Shown: piece after piece, positions 36,510-46,150 of the stretch
How positions within the stretch are numbered: the first letter of the stretch is position 1
Layout of the letters: each line of letters opens with the position of its first letter
Source of the DNA: Calditrichota bacterium
GTDB lineage: Bacteria; Calditrichota; Calditrichia; Calditrichales; J004
Length of the DNA: 64,000 bases
Direction: 5' to 3'
Assembly (NCBI GenBank): GCA_013112635.1
Contig: JABFGF010000002.1
Span: 62,001-126,000, forward strand
Program-made: the position numbers and the translations under genes
The notes under the pieces: generated by a model
Told to the model about the DNA's origin: nothing
Seen by the model: only the letters and a program-made list of their open reading frames with translations
Database searches by the model: none

Positions 36510-36573
36510 TTGACCCCTAAGTTAAACCTTGTTTTGTTATAATCTTTTCCCTTCATTATGAAACACTCTCAAT

Positions 36574-39291
36574 TCATTTTATCAAAATCATCTTTCGTAC
36601 TTTTTGAAAAGACCCGCTGCTAATTTTGTAATAATAAATTCCATTGGCCAGACCATTTGCAGAAAAAGTTTCCTTATGAAAACCAGCAGATTGCTTTCCA
36701 TCGACGAGAGTGGCAATCTTTTGCCCGAGAGCATTATAAACCGTCAATGTAACTTTGCCCGCCTTGGGTATTTGATAAGCAATTACAGTTGAGGGATTAA
36801 AAGGATTTGGATAGTTCTGTTCAAGGCTAAATTTTTTCGCAATTTGAGGATTATTTTCAATTGAGGAAGCTCCGTCATCAATCCACTGAAAGCGCACAGC
36901 ATCCGTACGGATAACAGGTCCATTTGTGCTGTTTCCGGTATCTTTAACCCATAATTCAATCTCAGTATCCGCAGGGACAAATACATTGCCAATGCTCACC
37001 CAGTTACCACTACCTTCATTTTGATTTACACGCCAGGCAGCCTGTACCCCACCATCATAATGAATTTCATATAAAGCATCATCTGTGGAGTTTACAGTTT
37101 TAGGCACAATCTCAAGAATTTCATACAGGCCACTTTTTTTAAGAGTAGTATAAAATCTTGCTGAAGCTAAAGGATTGGCATTTAGATAAGCATATCGGCT
37201 GGTCGGCCCATATATGTTTGCAACGCTGGTTTTCCATTCACCAAATTCTTCGTAATAATCACTATCTTCATTATCGATTGTAAAGAAATATTCAACAACC
37301 TCTGCTGCAATCATTACCTTTAAGATTGGGTTTTTTGGATCATCAGAATTTATTACAAGTGTATCAATCTGTTTGCCTGTTTCTTCAGGAAAAAATGACA
37401 AATCAATTGATTGACTTGACATGGGCGAAACAATTAACGGAAAAGATATATCTGTTTTAAAAAGATTTGAGAGAGAACTGATACTTGAAACCGACAAATC
37501 GGAAATACCATAATTAAAAATAACTAAAGAATACGCAGCGCTATCCTGAACACTAATGGCACCAAAATCAATTATGCCTTCTGAAATATTTATATTCTTA
37601 TCTTTAACTAAGGCAGAGAATTTTATTACATCTGCTGCTAATATTTTTCCATTTTGGTCGTCACCGGAAGCTGACATTTCTATTGACAATGCATCTTCGG
37701 ATTGCGCTTCAATAGTGGCAAGATAGTTCCATTTTTTTGAAGGCAAAAGTTCATCCACAAAAATAGTATCCACAGTAACTTGATTATTTGATATTAAAAA
37801 TCTGATTTTTTCGGCTCGGTTATCTATATCCGGAAACTGCACAAATACATTGTAAAAGGAACTTTGCGGTATTTGATAATCCCAAGCGACCGATGCGGAG
37901 CTGCCGGTTTCCAATGTCGAAAATCTTGAATCTGTCCCCCAGGCATATTTAGATGAAGTTGTCCATGATCCATCATTTTCAGAATAAGAAGCATCCTCAT
38001 TGTCGATAAATTTATCATCCGGTAAAAAAGAAATAAATTCCATTGATTGGTTTCCCATACTGTCGCAAACGGTAACTCCGGCTTTGGCCAGGCTATTCTG
38101 CGGTACCGGGACAATTGTTTTCCATTCATTTGCACCTGTTGAAACACACTCAAGAACAGAATACTCTTCATATATATTTTTAACTGCCACAAATGGCCGT
38201 GTCTGAAAAATCGTTTCATTGGATTGGATTGTAAAATAAACAGATTCCCCAACCTGCTCTTGGGAGAATTGTAAAACCGGCGCGATCGAATCAATACTAC
38301 CACGCCATAATTGCATGGCCTCAATGGCTGTACAATATTGAAACTTGACATCCGGATATTTAGCCGCTGCCTTGTGTGCAAGGCTATCTATAATCTGCAT
38401 ATTTTCAGGAAAATCACTTTCCGGTAAATGGGCCCAAAAACAAGCTACCTGATCTGTGCCCTGATTGGCTGCTGCAAAAACATCATCCATCAAGTTATTG
38501 GCTTTAGTCCTTTGAAAAGATGCTGAACGTACCTGCCAGCCAGGCCCATCACCGGGAACCTGGTAATTATCTTTAGCCGGATGATATGGAACAAATTGAG
38601 AAGGTGCCTGTGACCAGTCAAAAATATTATCAATGGGTTCAGAATCTTCTGTTCGCTTCGAGGGATAATCGTTGTGCATACTGTAAGGCAAAACCTTTTC
38701 ATCAAGATAATGTTGCCAATCATTATCCATATAATGCCAGCCGCTTCTAAAAGAAACCGGGAACACTTGCTCTTCTAAAAGGAATTGCGCCAAAGTCACT
38801 TCAAAGTCATCCAAAGATTCCAAAAAGGTTTTTGATTGGTTCCAGAAATAGAGACCATCTTTATCATAATCCGACCAATAAAAAGTGTGGTAATGCAGGG
38901 AAAGTTCATCACCGGTTGCAATTACATTTTCACCATGATATTTTTTCATCAGGTACAAGGTCATTATATTGGGAACAGGCATATTGTTGTTTGTAGCATA
39001 ACGAAAAATATTGCCAGCCATCATCCACCAGGTCATTTTCATTGGCTGGCCATAAGAATCAACCAATTCAGCACGGAAGGCCGGATCCATGACTGTATAA
39101 GCATTTCTCAACGGATCTGTGTAGAGCGACTGATCGTAAGTGTTATTATATCTTGCTGTATTCATGCCGGTCCAAATGGCCGTGTCCGATCCTAATACAA
39201 GGTAAACTTTACCTTCGGAAAAAACGTGGTTTACCAAGCTAATAATAATTAATGAGGTTAATAAAATTTTAAGTGCAGGCTTTTTAAACAT
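36574..39291 (-). CDS. Secreted multidomain protein with golvesin-like domains and C-terminal sorting module
   Basis: The 905-residue protein has a signal peptide (cut near VFS, residue 25). The N-terminal about 350 residues recall a NodB-like polysaccharide-deacetylase fold (LSLHYHTFYWSDYD, FRSGWHYMDNDW), but the catalytic triad is not clear. Two golvesin/xanthan-lyase-type beta modules follow (DNEDASYSENDGSWT at about 435-560 and DNEDSDYYEEFGEW at about 690-810). Between them lies a choice-of-anchor-D (Hydin-like) stretch (INISEGIIDFGAISV). The C-terminus is a sorting module starting NYPNPFNPST and ending ANGIYYYKISS...MILIK. It should leave the cell through a type IX-like route. GAGG lies upstream of ATG 39291. 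The catalytic role is open. Confidence 0.78.
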   Translation of the reverse strand: MFKKPALKILLTSLIIISLVNHVFSEGKVYLVLGSDTAIWTGMNTARYNNTYDQSLYTDPLRNAYTVMDPAFRAELVDSYGQPMKMTWWMMAGNIFRYATNNNMPVPNIMTLYLMKKYHGENVIATGDELSLHYHTFYWSDYDKDGLYFWNQSKTFLESLDDFEVTLAQFLLEEQVFPVSFRSGWHYMDNDWQHYLDEKVLPYSMHNDYPSKRTEDSEPIDNIFDWSQAPSQFVPYHPAKDNYQVPGDGPGWQVRSASFQRTKANNLMDDVFAAANQGTDQVACFWAHLPESDFPENMQIIDSLAHKAAAKYPDVKFQYCTAIEAMQLWRGSIDSIAPVLQFSQEQVGESVYFTIQSNETIFQTRPFVAVKNIYEEYSVLECVSTGANEWKTIVPVPQNSLAKAGVTVCDSMGNQSMEFISFLPDDKFIDNEDASYSENDGSWTTSSKYAWGTDSRFSTLETGSSASVAWDYQIPQSSFYNVFVQFPDIDNRAEKIRFLISNNQVTVDTIFVDELLPSKKWNYLATIEAQSEDALSIEMSASGDDQNGKILAADVIKFSALVKDKNINISEGIIDFGAISVQDSAAYSLVIFNYGISDLSVSSISSLSNLFKTDISFPLIVSPMSSQSIDLSFFPEETGKQIDTLVINSDDPKNPILKVMIAAEVVEYFFTIDNEDSDYYEEFGEWKTSVANIYGPTSRYAYLNANPLASARFYTTLKKSGLYEILEIVPKTVNSTDDALYEIHYDGGVQAAWRVNQNEGSGNWVSIGNVFVPADTEIELWVKDTGNSTNGPVIRTDAVRFQWIDDGASSIENNPQIAKKFSLEQNYPNPFNPSTVIAYQIPKAGKVTLTVYNALGQKIATLVDGKQSAGFHKETFSANGLANGIYYYKISSGSFQKVRKMILIK

Positions 39292-39439
39292 GATTTGTAC
39301 CTCGGCTTATACAGTTTTCGTTATAATATTAAGAACAGTCGTTTTCGCAGATTTTCATTGCCATAGATATAAAGCAATGTACATATTGAAACAGTAAAAA
39401 TAAAAAGAAATTCTGTTAATAATTTAACCAAGCAAAAAA

Positions 39440-40225
39440 ATGAAGAATTCTATTTTATTTTACAAATTTGTAATGGGATTTACTGTCCTGGGTTTTCTTA
39501 TTTCTTGCCAAAATCAAAAAATCGATCACCGGTTTCAGAATGAGTTTTGTATTAATTCAACTGGAAAAAAACTACCTTACAGGATTTTTATTCCGGAGCA
39601 GCAAGATTCCATTCAAAAATATCCGTTAATAATTTTTTTGCATGGAGGAACCGGTGCCGGGACTAATAATATCGATCAAATATCCGGCAAAAACCGGAGT
39701 GGATCGCATATATGGCTTGAAGAAGAAATCCAACTCAAATATCCAGCCTTTGTTCTTTGTCCACAATTACCACCTTTTCAACGGTGGAATGATCCGCTTT
39801 CGGATAGCTTAACTGTTTATACAAAAATGTTTTTTAATTTGATCGACTCGCTGATGATAACCAATCCAATAGATACAAACCGGATTTATCTTACAGGGCA
39901 ATCATTGGGTGGCTGGGGAGTTTGGTATTTAATTGGCAAAAGACCGGAAATATTTGCAGCAGCCATTCCGGTTTGTGGTGGTGGAAATCCTGAAACAGCC
40001 AATGCAGCAAAAAGTGTAGCTATATGGGCCTTTCATGGTGCTTTTGACCGGGATGTGAGTGTAGAAAAATCGCGTGAAATGGTTGAAGTATTTGAAGAAA
40101 CCGGATCGGATATTAAATACACAGAGTTCTTTTTTGGCGGGCATTCCATTTGGGATGATGTGTATTCTGATCAAAATGTAATAGATTGGCTTTTCAAACA
40201 AAGCAAAAATAATAAAAGTTTTTAG
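39440..40225 (+). CDS. Lipoprotein alpha/beta-hydrolase (carboxylesterase/dienelactone-hydrolase-like)
   Basis: The 261-residue protein has a lipoprotein signal ending LGFLISC, with C23 lipidated. The fold signature IIFLHGGTGAGTN, the nucleophile elbow TGQSLGGWG (S155), an acid in FHGAFDRDVS (probably D205) and H235 in GGHSIW make a complete catalytic triad. It resembles PHB-depolymerase or prolyl-oligopeptidase-like esterases that act on acylated polymers. The amidase lipoprotein gene follows 25 bases downstream with its own ribosome binding site, so the pair is probably an operon. The substrate is unknown. Confidence 0.88.
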   Translation: MKNSILFYKFVMGFTVLGFLISCQNQKIDHRFQNEFCINSTGKKLPYRIFIPEQQDSIQKYPLIIFLHGGTGAGTNNIDQISGKNRSGSHIWLEEEIQLKYPAFVLCPQLPPFQRWNDPLSDSLTVYTKMFFNLIDSLMITNPIDTNRIYLTGQSLGGWGVWYLIGKRPEIFAAAIPVCGGGNPETANAAKSVAIWAFHGAFDRDVSVEKSREMVEVFEETGSDIKYTEFFFGGHSIWDDVYSDQNVIDWLFKQSKNNKSF

Positions 40226-40250
40226 CCTTAATATCTTTGAAAGGATTGTT

Positions 40251-41837
40251 ATGAATTTTTCTAAATCTGCTTTAATTATATTTGTTTTCCTGGTACTTCA
40301 ATTTCTCATTTCCTGCGATGTTAAAGTATCGTACAGCAAAGTTGGCTCATTTGAATTAGATGAAATTACCATTTCTGAAATTCAGAACGCTTACGAAAAC
40401 GGCACTTATACAATCCGGCAAGTTGTGCAATTATACATTGACCGGATTGATGAGATTGACCGCAACGGGCCAAAACTTAATTCGATAATAATAGTCAATC
40501 CTGATGCATTGGCCTTAGCAGATGATTTGGATAAAGAACTCGCTGCAGGCAAAAGTCGTGGGCCGTTGCATGGTATTCCGGTAATTTTAAAAGACAATAT
40601 CGATACTCATGACAAAATGCCAACAACAGCCGGATCCAGAGTTCTAAAAGATTCGTATCCGCCTCAAGACAGCGACCTGGCAAAAAAACTGAGAGAGGCA
40701 GGCGCGATTATTTTAGCAAAAGCCAATTTAAGTGAATGGGCAAACTATCGTGGTTCATTTTCATCCAGCGGATGGAGCGGTGTTGGCGGGCAAACTAATA
40801 ATCCTTATGTGCTGGATAGAAATCCATGTGGATCAAGCGCCGGATCGGCGGTGGCCGTATCTGCAAATTTATGTGCGGTTGCCATTGGCACCGAAACATG
40901 GGGATCTATAATGTGCCCGTCAAATGCAAATGGCATTGTAGGTATTAAACCAACCGTTGGCTTATGGAGCCGCTCCGGTATTGTCCCGATTAGTGAGACA
41001 CAAGATACAGCAGGTCCAATGGCACGCACCGTCAGTGATGCGGCCATATTATTAAGTGCCGGCGTCGGAATTGATTCATCCGATGCAAAAACTTTTGCCG
41101 GTCAGGGAAAATTTCACTCAGATTACAGACAATTTTTAAATAAAGATGGATTAAAAGGCAAACGGATCGGTTATCTAAAAAATGCTGAAGGGACTCATTT
41201 TAAAGTTGATTCGCTTATGCACAGAGCGGTTCGTTTTCTCAAAAACCAGGGCGCCGAAATTGTGGAAATTGAAAAGCTGGTTGAGGGCAGGCCTTATTCA
41301 AATTCCAGCATTGTTTTGGCCTATGAGTTTAAAGACGGTTTAAAAAAATATTTTGAAAGACTTGGAAACGGCGCTCCGGTTGCTAACCTGGAACAGGCCA
41401 TAAATGCCACTCTTAAGGACAGCCTTGAAATGCTCTATTTTAATCTTGGCCGCATGGAAAACGCGCAGTCTAAAGGTGATCTGGAAACAAAAGAGTATAA
41501 AGAGGCGCTTGAGAAAATGCTAAAAGCCTATCGTGATGAAGGTATTGACAAAGTGATGGATTCACATCAATTGGATGCCATTGTTTCACCAACCGGCGGC
41601 CCTGCCTGGAAAACGGATATGATTAACGGCGATAATTTTGTGATGTCCACTTCGGTAAACGCGGCGCTTTCCGGTTACCCCAACATCAATGTGCCGATGG
41701 GATTTATTGGCGAAGTCCCTGTTGGGATTTCTTTTTTTGGCAGGGCCTGGAGTGAGCCGGTTTTACTGGAAATTGCCTTCGCTTATGAGCAGGGAACGCA
41801 GCACCGGAAGGCACCAAAATTTCTTGAAACAGATTAA
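40251..41837 (+). CDS. Lipoprotein amidase of the amidase-signature family
   Basis: The 528-residue protein has a lipobox ending LQFLISC (C22). The amidase-signature domain has catalytic K114 in VILKDNID, cis-Ser in CGSSAGSA (S195/S196) and nucleophile S219 in GTETWGSIMCPS. Most relatives have Gly or Asp before that GSI, so W218 is a small variation. GatA, the tRNA-dependent amidotransferase subunit, is cytoplasmic, so an exported lipoprotein should be a hydrolase for amides or peptide amides. AAAGGA precedes ATG 40251. It sits directly after the esterase lipoprotein. The substrate is unknown. Confidence 0.9.
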   Translation: MNFSKSALIIFVFLVLQFLISCDVKVSYSKVGSFELDEITISEIQNAYENGTYTIRQVVQLYIDRIDEIDRNGPKLNSIIIVNPDALALADDLDKELAAGKSRGPLHGIPVILKDNIDTHDKMPTTAGSRVLKDSYPPQDSDLAKKLREAGAIILAKANLSEWANYRGSFSSSGWSGVGGQTNNPYVLDRNPCGSSAGSAVAVSANLCAVAIGTETWGSIMCPSNANGIVGIKPTVGLWSRSGIVPISETQDTAGPMARTVSDAAILLSAGVGIDSSDAKTFAGQGKFHSDYRQFLNKDGLKGKRIGYLKNAEGTHFKVDSLMHRAVRFLKNQGAEIVEIEKLVEGRPYSNSSIVLAYEFKDGLKKYFERLGNGAPVANLEQAINATLKDSLEMLYFNLGRMENAQSKGDLETKEYKEALEKMLKAYRDEGIDKVMDSHQLDAIVSPTGGPAWKTDMINGDNFVMSTSVNAALSGYPNINVPMGFIGEVPVGISFFGRAWSEPVLLEIAFAYEQGTQHRKAPKFLETD

Positions 41838-41940
41838 TTTGAGAATTGATTTTAAGAAAAATTAGTCGTAACGTCAGTGTGTTAATGATAACATATAAGT
41901 TATATAGTGGCTATGAAGATATGAATAAGACTTTGATTAT

Positions 41941-42660
41941 TTGGATATATTTTTAATAATTATTTCCTGTTCGCCATCAAAAAAACTCTATGATACTATA
42001 AAATCCCCTTCTCCACATTTACAAATATCTTTAAATAAAAAATCTTATTTAAAAGGTGAGCCGATTTGGATAGATTTCAAATTTGAAAACAAAGGCACAA
42101 AGTTCCTGGTAGTCAGTTCAAAAAATTTGTCCGTACTTTATAATCAACATACATTGGTTTCTAACATTGTAGATAAAAATGGAAATACTTACCCGAGTGG
42201 TTTATGGGGCTGTTATACACACACAAAATGGGACACTCTTTTCCCGGGAGAAGTTACTAAATACAGTTTTAATTTATTAGAGAAACATTACAAAATACCA
42301 GAAAAGTATACAGACAGAATATTGCCTCCAAACACATATTCAATCTTTTCTGTTGTACTCCGAAATGTGATTTCAAATCAAATTATTTTTGACGTAATAG
42401 AACCCGAAGGTATTGATAGAATCAAATATGATCTATACCAAAAAGGGACGAGAGCATTTCACAATCTTCCAAAAATGCATGACATATATAAAGAATTGTT
42501 TAAAATTGATAGCAACTCTTTTTATTCAGAACTATTGTTATATAAATTAATAATTCACACCAGTTTTCATGATGACAAAGAAGCATCGGAACTCGCTAAA
42601 TTATTTTTACAGAGATATCCAAATTCGAATTACAAAAATCAAGTACTAAGAAAAATTTAA
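41941..42660 (+). CDS. Probable lipoprotein; 5' end apparently broken by a one-base shift
   Basis: The open frame starts only at TTG 41941 (DIFLIIISCSPSKKL), too short and too acidic for a lipoprotein signal. An upstream ATG at 41921 reads MNKTLIIWIYF and then stops. If the T-run at 41950-41954 had one more T, that ATG would join the frame and give MNKTLIIWIYFLIIISC, a good lipoprotein signal with Cys. A sequencing or assembly error, or a real frameshift, is therefore likely. The remaining 230 residues have an Ig-like beta stretch (SLNKKSYLKGEPIWIDFKFENKG) and a helical repeat-like C-terminus. The family is unknown. Confidence 0.6.
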   Translation: MDIFLIIISCSPSKKLYDTIKSPSPHLQISLNKKSYLKGEPIWIDFKFENKGTKFLVVSSKNLSVLYNQHTLVSNIVDKNGNTYPSGLWGCYTHTKWDTLFPGEVTKYSFNLLEKHYKIPEKYTDRILPPNTYSIFSVVLRNVISNQIIFDVIEPEGIDRIKYDLYQKGTRAFHNLPKMHDIYKELFKIDSNSFYSELLLYKLIIHTSFHDDKEASELAKLFLQRYPNSNYKNQVLRKI

Positions 42661-42723
42661 ATTTTTGCGTCCATATTAAAACTAATTCTTCATCGACTGG
42701 GAGTTCTGTTTAGAAACTATCTT

Positions 42724-44874
42724 TCATTTTAAAAGAATCATTTTGCGGATTTGAATTGAACTTTCTTTTTGCGAACTAATCTTATAATAATAAATCCCAC
42801 TGGCTAAACCCTTAGCATTTAATAAATAAGAATGCCAGCCTTTTGCTTGAATGTTTGAGAAAAGGCTTTTCACAAAACCGCCCCGCTGATCATAAAGTTC
42901 AAGATTAATCAATCCTTCTTCCTGAACATTGTAACGGATAGTTGTATGCGCATTAAAAGGATTTGGATAGTTTTGTTTTAGCTGGAAATCAGTCAATCTG
43001 TTTTCTACTTTTTTTGCATCAAATAATTCCGATTCGCCGGCAAAAGAAATACTTTCCAGCTTATACCAGTAACTACCAATAATTCCTGATGAAACATCTT
43101 CATATTTGTAGTGTGATGAATATGCAGTTGTACCTGCTCCTTTAATCATCTCTTTATTAATTTTTATAAATTGATCGCGACCCTGTTTTACATTTGTTTC
43201 AACAATACTTCTGTAGAGATTAAAACCCATATTCTCCAGTTCTGACTGTGTTTGCCATTGTATGACATTTTTATTGCCTTCTGCATAGACATCAAAAGCA
43301 GAAAGCTCAACCGGAAGACTCATATCTTCATTTTCGCCAAAAATAATTACCCGGTATAAAGTGGGTGTATTGTTCGCATAAAGCCTTAATTGATGATTGC
43401 CAGCCGTCAAAGTCTCATGCAATAAAACTGTTTTTATTTCTCCAAATTCACGGTTTCCATGCCAGGCCTTATCGGTTTGCCATCCATAGTTTGTGGCATT
43501 TAATTCAATTCTCAAATCATCATCGCTTGCATCATCTACATTCGGGTCTCCATTATCCGGCCCACGATATGCCCATCCTGAATTCTCATCCGCAGCTGCG
43601 GTAATATAAATGCCAACTTCTCCATTATTGGTCAAAGAAAAATCAATTGTCTTCCACAGATAATCATTACTTGCAACCGGAGCAGTTTCATTTATTTCCT
43701 GATTAATCAATATGGCGCCATTGGCACTGTTCAACACATTTACATCATACAAAATAGGAGTGGTTGTACTATAGATTTGAATATCACGCATTCCGGCAGA
43801 CATTAATGTATCAATAATTACAGTCTTTTCCGCACTCTGTAAAACAGCTCCATCCAGGCTTTTTAAACCACCATAGCCATAATTATGCCCGCCAACAACA
43901 ACTCGCATCTCATCGGCTGTATCATAGCCGTTATAATCTTCTGCTTGTGCGGTAATTAAAATAAGCGATCTTCCACCATCACTGTTAAAGGAATATGTTT
44001 TCCATAAAGAATCTGTTCCTGCAGGTCCGATTTCATTTGGATATGCCCTTAATTTTAAAATTCCGGTCGGTGTTTCAACATAGCTGGTTGGTTCCGAACC
44101 AAAGGTGATTTGGACATAGTCACAAATCTGTTGATTATCACCCGCCCAAAATCTTGGATAAATTGTGATATCATAATCATCTCCACCGGCGGGTGTCTCA
44201 TGATAAACCCAGTTATCAATCCATTGGTGATAATCATATCCTTTATCGGGAAGTGCTGTTGTGGAAGTCATTACAAGGCTGTCATCTACAAAGTATTCTA
44301 TCCGGTTCGTTCCATAGCGATTTATTTCATAAACATGCCAGCCCGTAAGATAGTCGGTGGAAAGATCAACGGAATCATGCGTGCTGTATTTTTTTCCATT
44401 CGACTGGTCTGCCCGCCAATAAGTTTCGTTAGCTGTCCAGCTATGCCCATCTTCTTCCTTTTGCTGTAAAAACCAGGATTGTTCCGATGTATTTAACGTC
44501 ATGCTTTCTTTATACCACCAGCCAAACCCTCGGCTTCCAGGAAAATGATCATTTAAAAAACGAACCCTTACTTTTAGGAAAACAGTATCCTCTTCAAAGT
44601 AAATTCGGTCAAGTGAAGCAGATTCAAATCCGACATTATGCAAATTGTCTCCGCCATATGGAAATGGGTTTGAGGTGGTTATTAAAATATAGCCATTGTT
44701 AATCACAGGATCAGCTTGGTAAGGATCGGTGCTATTTAACATCCACCAGCTTTTATGAACCTTAAAATCATCCCGCTGCAAGGTTGGAATTGAAATTACT
44801 TGTCCGAGTAAGTTGTTTACTACAAAAAAGAATAGGAAATATTTTAAACTATTAATATACATATACAGGTACAT
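42724..44874 (-). CDS. Secreted protein with concanavalin-like and CBM-like domains and C-terminal sorting module
   Basis: The 716-residue protein has a signal peptide (FLFFFVVNNLLGQ). The N-terminal part (about 30-275) resembles GH16/lectin-like concanavalin folds (WYKESMTLN, IEYFVDDSLV, DNWVYHETPAGG), but the GH16 EIDIE-type catalytic motif is not present. Two copies of a carbohydrate-binding-like beta module follow (SLWKTYSFNSDGGRS... and YLWKTIDFSLTNNGE...), each ending with a similar MRDIQIYSTTTPILYDV or NHQLRLYANNTPTLYRV. A linker and the sorting module (NYPNPFNAHTTIRY... GIYYYKISS) end it. It is probably a polysaccharide-binding cell-surface or released protein. No nearby enzyme clearly pairs with it. 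Confidence 0.75.
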   Translation of the reverse strand: MYLYMYINSLKYFLFFFVVNNLLGQVISIPTLQRDDFKVHKSWWMLNSTDPYQADPVINNGYILITTSNPFPYGGDNLHNVGFESASLDRIYFEEDTVFLKVRVRFLNDHFPGSRGFGWWYKESMTLNTSEQSWFLQQKEEDGHSWTANETYWRADQSNGKKYSTHDSVDLSTDYLTGWHVYEINRYGTNRIEYFVDDSLVMTSTTALPDKGYDYHQWIDNWVYHETPAGGDDYDITIYPRFWAGDNQQICDYVQITFGSEPTSYVETPTGILKLRAYPNEIGPAGTDSLWKTYSFNSDGGRSLILITAQAEDYNGYDTADEMRVVVGGHNYGYGGLKSLDGAVLQSAEKTVIIDTLMSAGMRDIQIYSTTTPILYDVNVLNSANGAILINQEINETAPVASNDYLWKTIDFSLTNNGEVGIYITAAADENSGWAYRGPDNGDPNVDDASDDDLRIELNATNYGWQTDKAWHGNREFGEIKTVLLHETLTAGNHQLRLYANNTPTLYRVIIFGENEDMSLPVELSAFDVYAEGNKNVIQWQTQSELENMGFNLYRSIVETNVKQGRDQFIKINKEMIKGAGTTAYSSHYKYEDVSSGIIGSYWYKLESISFAGESELFDAKKVENRLTDFQLKQNYPNPFNAHTTIRYNVQEEGLINLELYDQRGGFVKSLFSNIQAKGWHSYLLNAKGLASGIYYYKISSQKESSIQIRKMILLK

Positions 44875-45076
44875 TCTAAATGGTAACAGCTTAAGTTAAG
44901 TTAGTTATGTCCGGTCGAGTATTAATATAGAGGAAATGGAATTAAAATTCCCGAGATTCAATTTTAGAAGAAACCAGTGAGCCAACGTTGGATCATATAC
45001 AAAAAGGTAAACACGCAGCAATGTGAATTATCACAATTAATGATTTAAAAAATTAAATGAGTTTGGAAGGAGATAA

Positions 45077-45110
45077 CAAAAACGAGAGTGTGTCAAAATT
45101 AAACACACTC
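45077..45110 (-). terminator. Rho-independent terminator after ilvE
   Basis: On the minus strand GAGTGTGT (45110-45103) pairs with ACACACTC (45093-45086) around a 9-base loop, followed by GTTTTTGT. It begins 9 bases beyond the ilvE stop. Confidence 0.85.
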
Positions 45111-45118
45111 CCAAAACA

Positions 45119-46150
45119 TTAATCGTTTAAAGAAATTTTTCTTACCCAGCCATGAGTATCTTCTTCATCGCCGGATTGGATTCCTGTTAGTTTATTGTAT
45201 AGGCCTGTCACAATTGGGCCAACGGTATCACCTTCGGCAAGTGTAACAGTTTCATTTTTATAAGTTATACTTTTAACAGGAGTTATAACAGCAGCTGTTC
45301 CGCAGCATCCCGCTTCTTTAAAGTTACCCATCTCAGTTATTTCGACAGGACGCTGTTCAACTTCCATGCCCATATCTTTTGCTAAAGCCATTAAGCTTTT
45401 ATTTGTAATACTGGCAAGAATGGAACTTGATTTTGGTGTTACATATTTGCCTTCTTTGGTTATGGCAAAAAAGTTAGCGGGACCTGATTCATCAATATAT
45501 TTTTTCTGTTTTGCATCAAGATATAAGGCCTCTGCATATCCGAGTTCTTTTACTTTTTTAGATACGCGCAATCCTGCCGCGTAATTTCCACCAGCTTTTG
45601 CATGTCCAACACCTTCCGGTGCTGCCCTGTCCCATGTTTCTTCAACAAGAAGTTTAATAGGTTTTAAACCCGTAGGAAAGTATGGCCCAACCGGTGTACA
45701 AAAAATCATAAACAAATAATCATCAGAGGGCTTTACTCCAACCAAACCGGAAACACCCAACATGACAGGACGGATATAAAGACTGGATCCACTTCCATAT
45801 GGAGGAATAAATCTTTTGTTTAATTTTACAAGCCGCAAAACCGCTTCAATAAATTTCTCTTCAGGAAATGCCTCCATCATCAAAGTTTCTGCAGAATGTT
45901 TCATGCGTTTTGCATTTTCATCCACGCGAAAAACGAGTGCATCTCCATTTTTGTCTTCAAAAACTTTTAAACCTTCAAAACATTCCTGACCATAATGAAG
46001 ACATGATGCAGCGATGCTTAAAGTAACCTGGTCTCCTTCAACAACTGTACCCTCATCCCACTTTCCATTACGATAATAATACTCTAAGTGGCAATCGGTT
46101 TTCATATAAGCAAAAGTTAAATCTGTCCAGTTAATATTTGCTTTTTCCAT
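45119..46150 (-). CDS. ilvE: Branched-chain amino acid aminotransferase
   Basis: This class IV PLP enzyme interconverts Leu, Ile and Val with their 2-oxo acids. The 343 residues include CLHYGQECFEGLKVF, RPVMLGVSG, the PLP lysine K185 in VGHAKAGGNYAAGLR, ESGPANFFAI and GCCGTAAVITPV. The length and the C-terminal lid match the type II BCAT. GGAG lies 4 bases before ATG 46150. The gene is alone on its transcript, with a terminator behind it and a long non-coding gap upstream. Confidence 0.96.
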   Translation of the reverse strand: MEKANINWTDLTFAYMKTDCHLEYYYRNGKWDEGTVVEGDQVTLSIAASCLHYGQECFEGLKVFEDKNGDALVFRVDENAKRMKHSAETLMMEAFPEEKFIEAVLRLVKLNKRFIPPYGSGSSLYIRPVMLGVSGLVGVKPSDDYLFMIFCTPVGPYFPTGLKPIKLLVEETWDRAAPEGVGHAKAGGNYAAGLRVSKKVKELGYAEALYLDAKQKKYIDESGPANFFAITKEGKYVTPKSSSILASITNKSLMALAKDMGMEVEQRPVEITEMGNFKEAGCCGTAAVITPVKSITYKNETVTLAEGDTVGPIVTGLYNKLTGIQSGDEEDTHGWVRKISLND

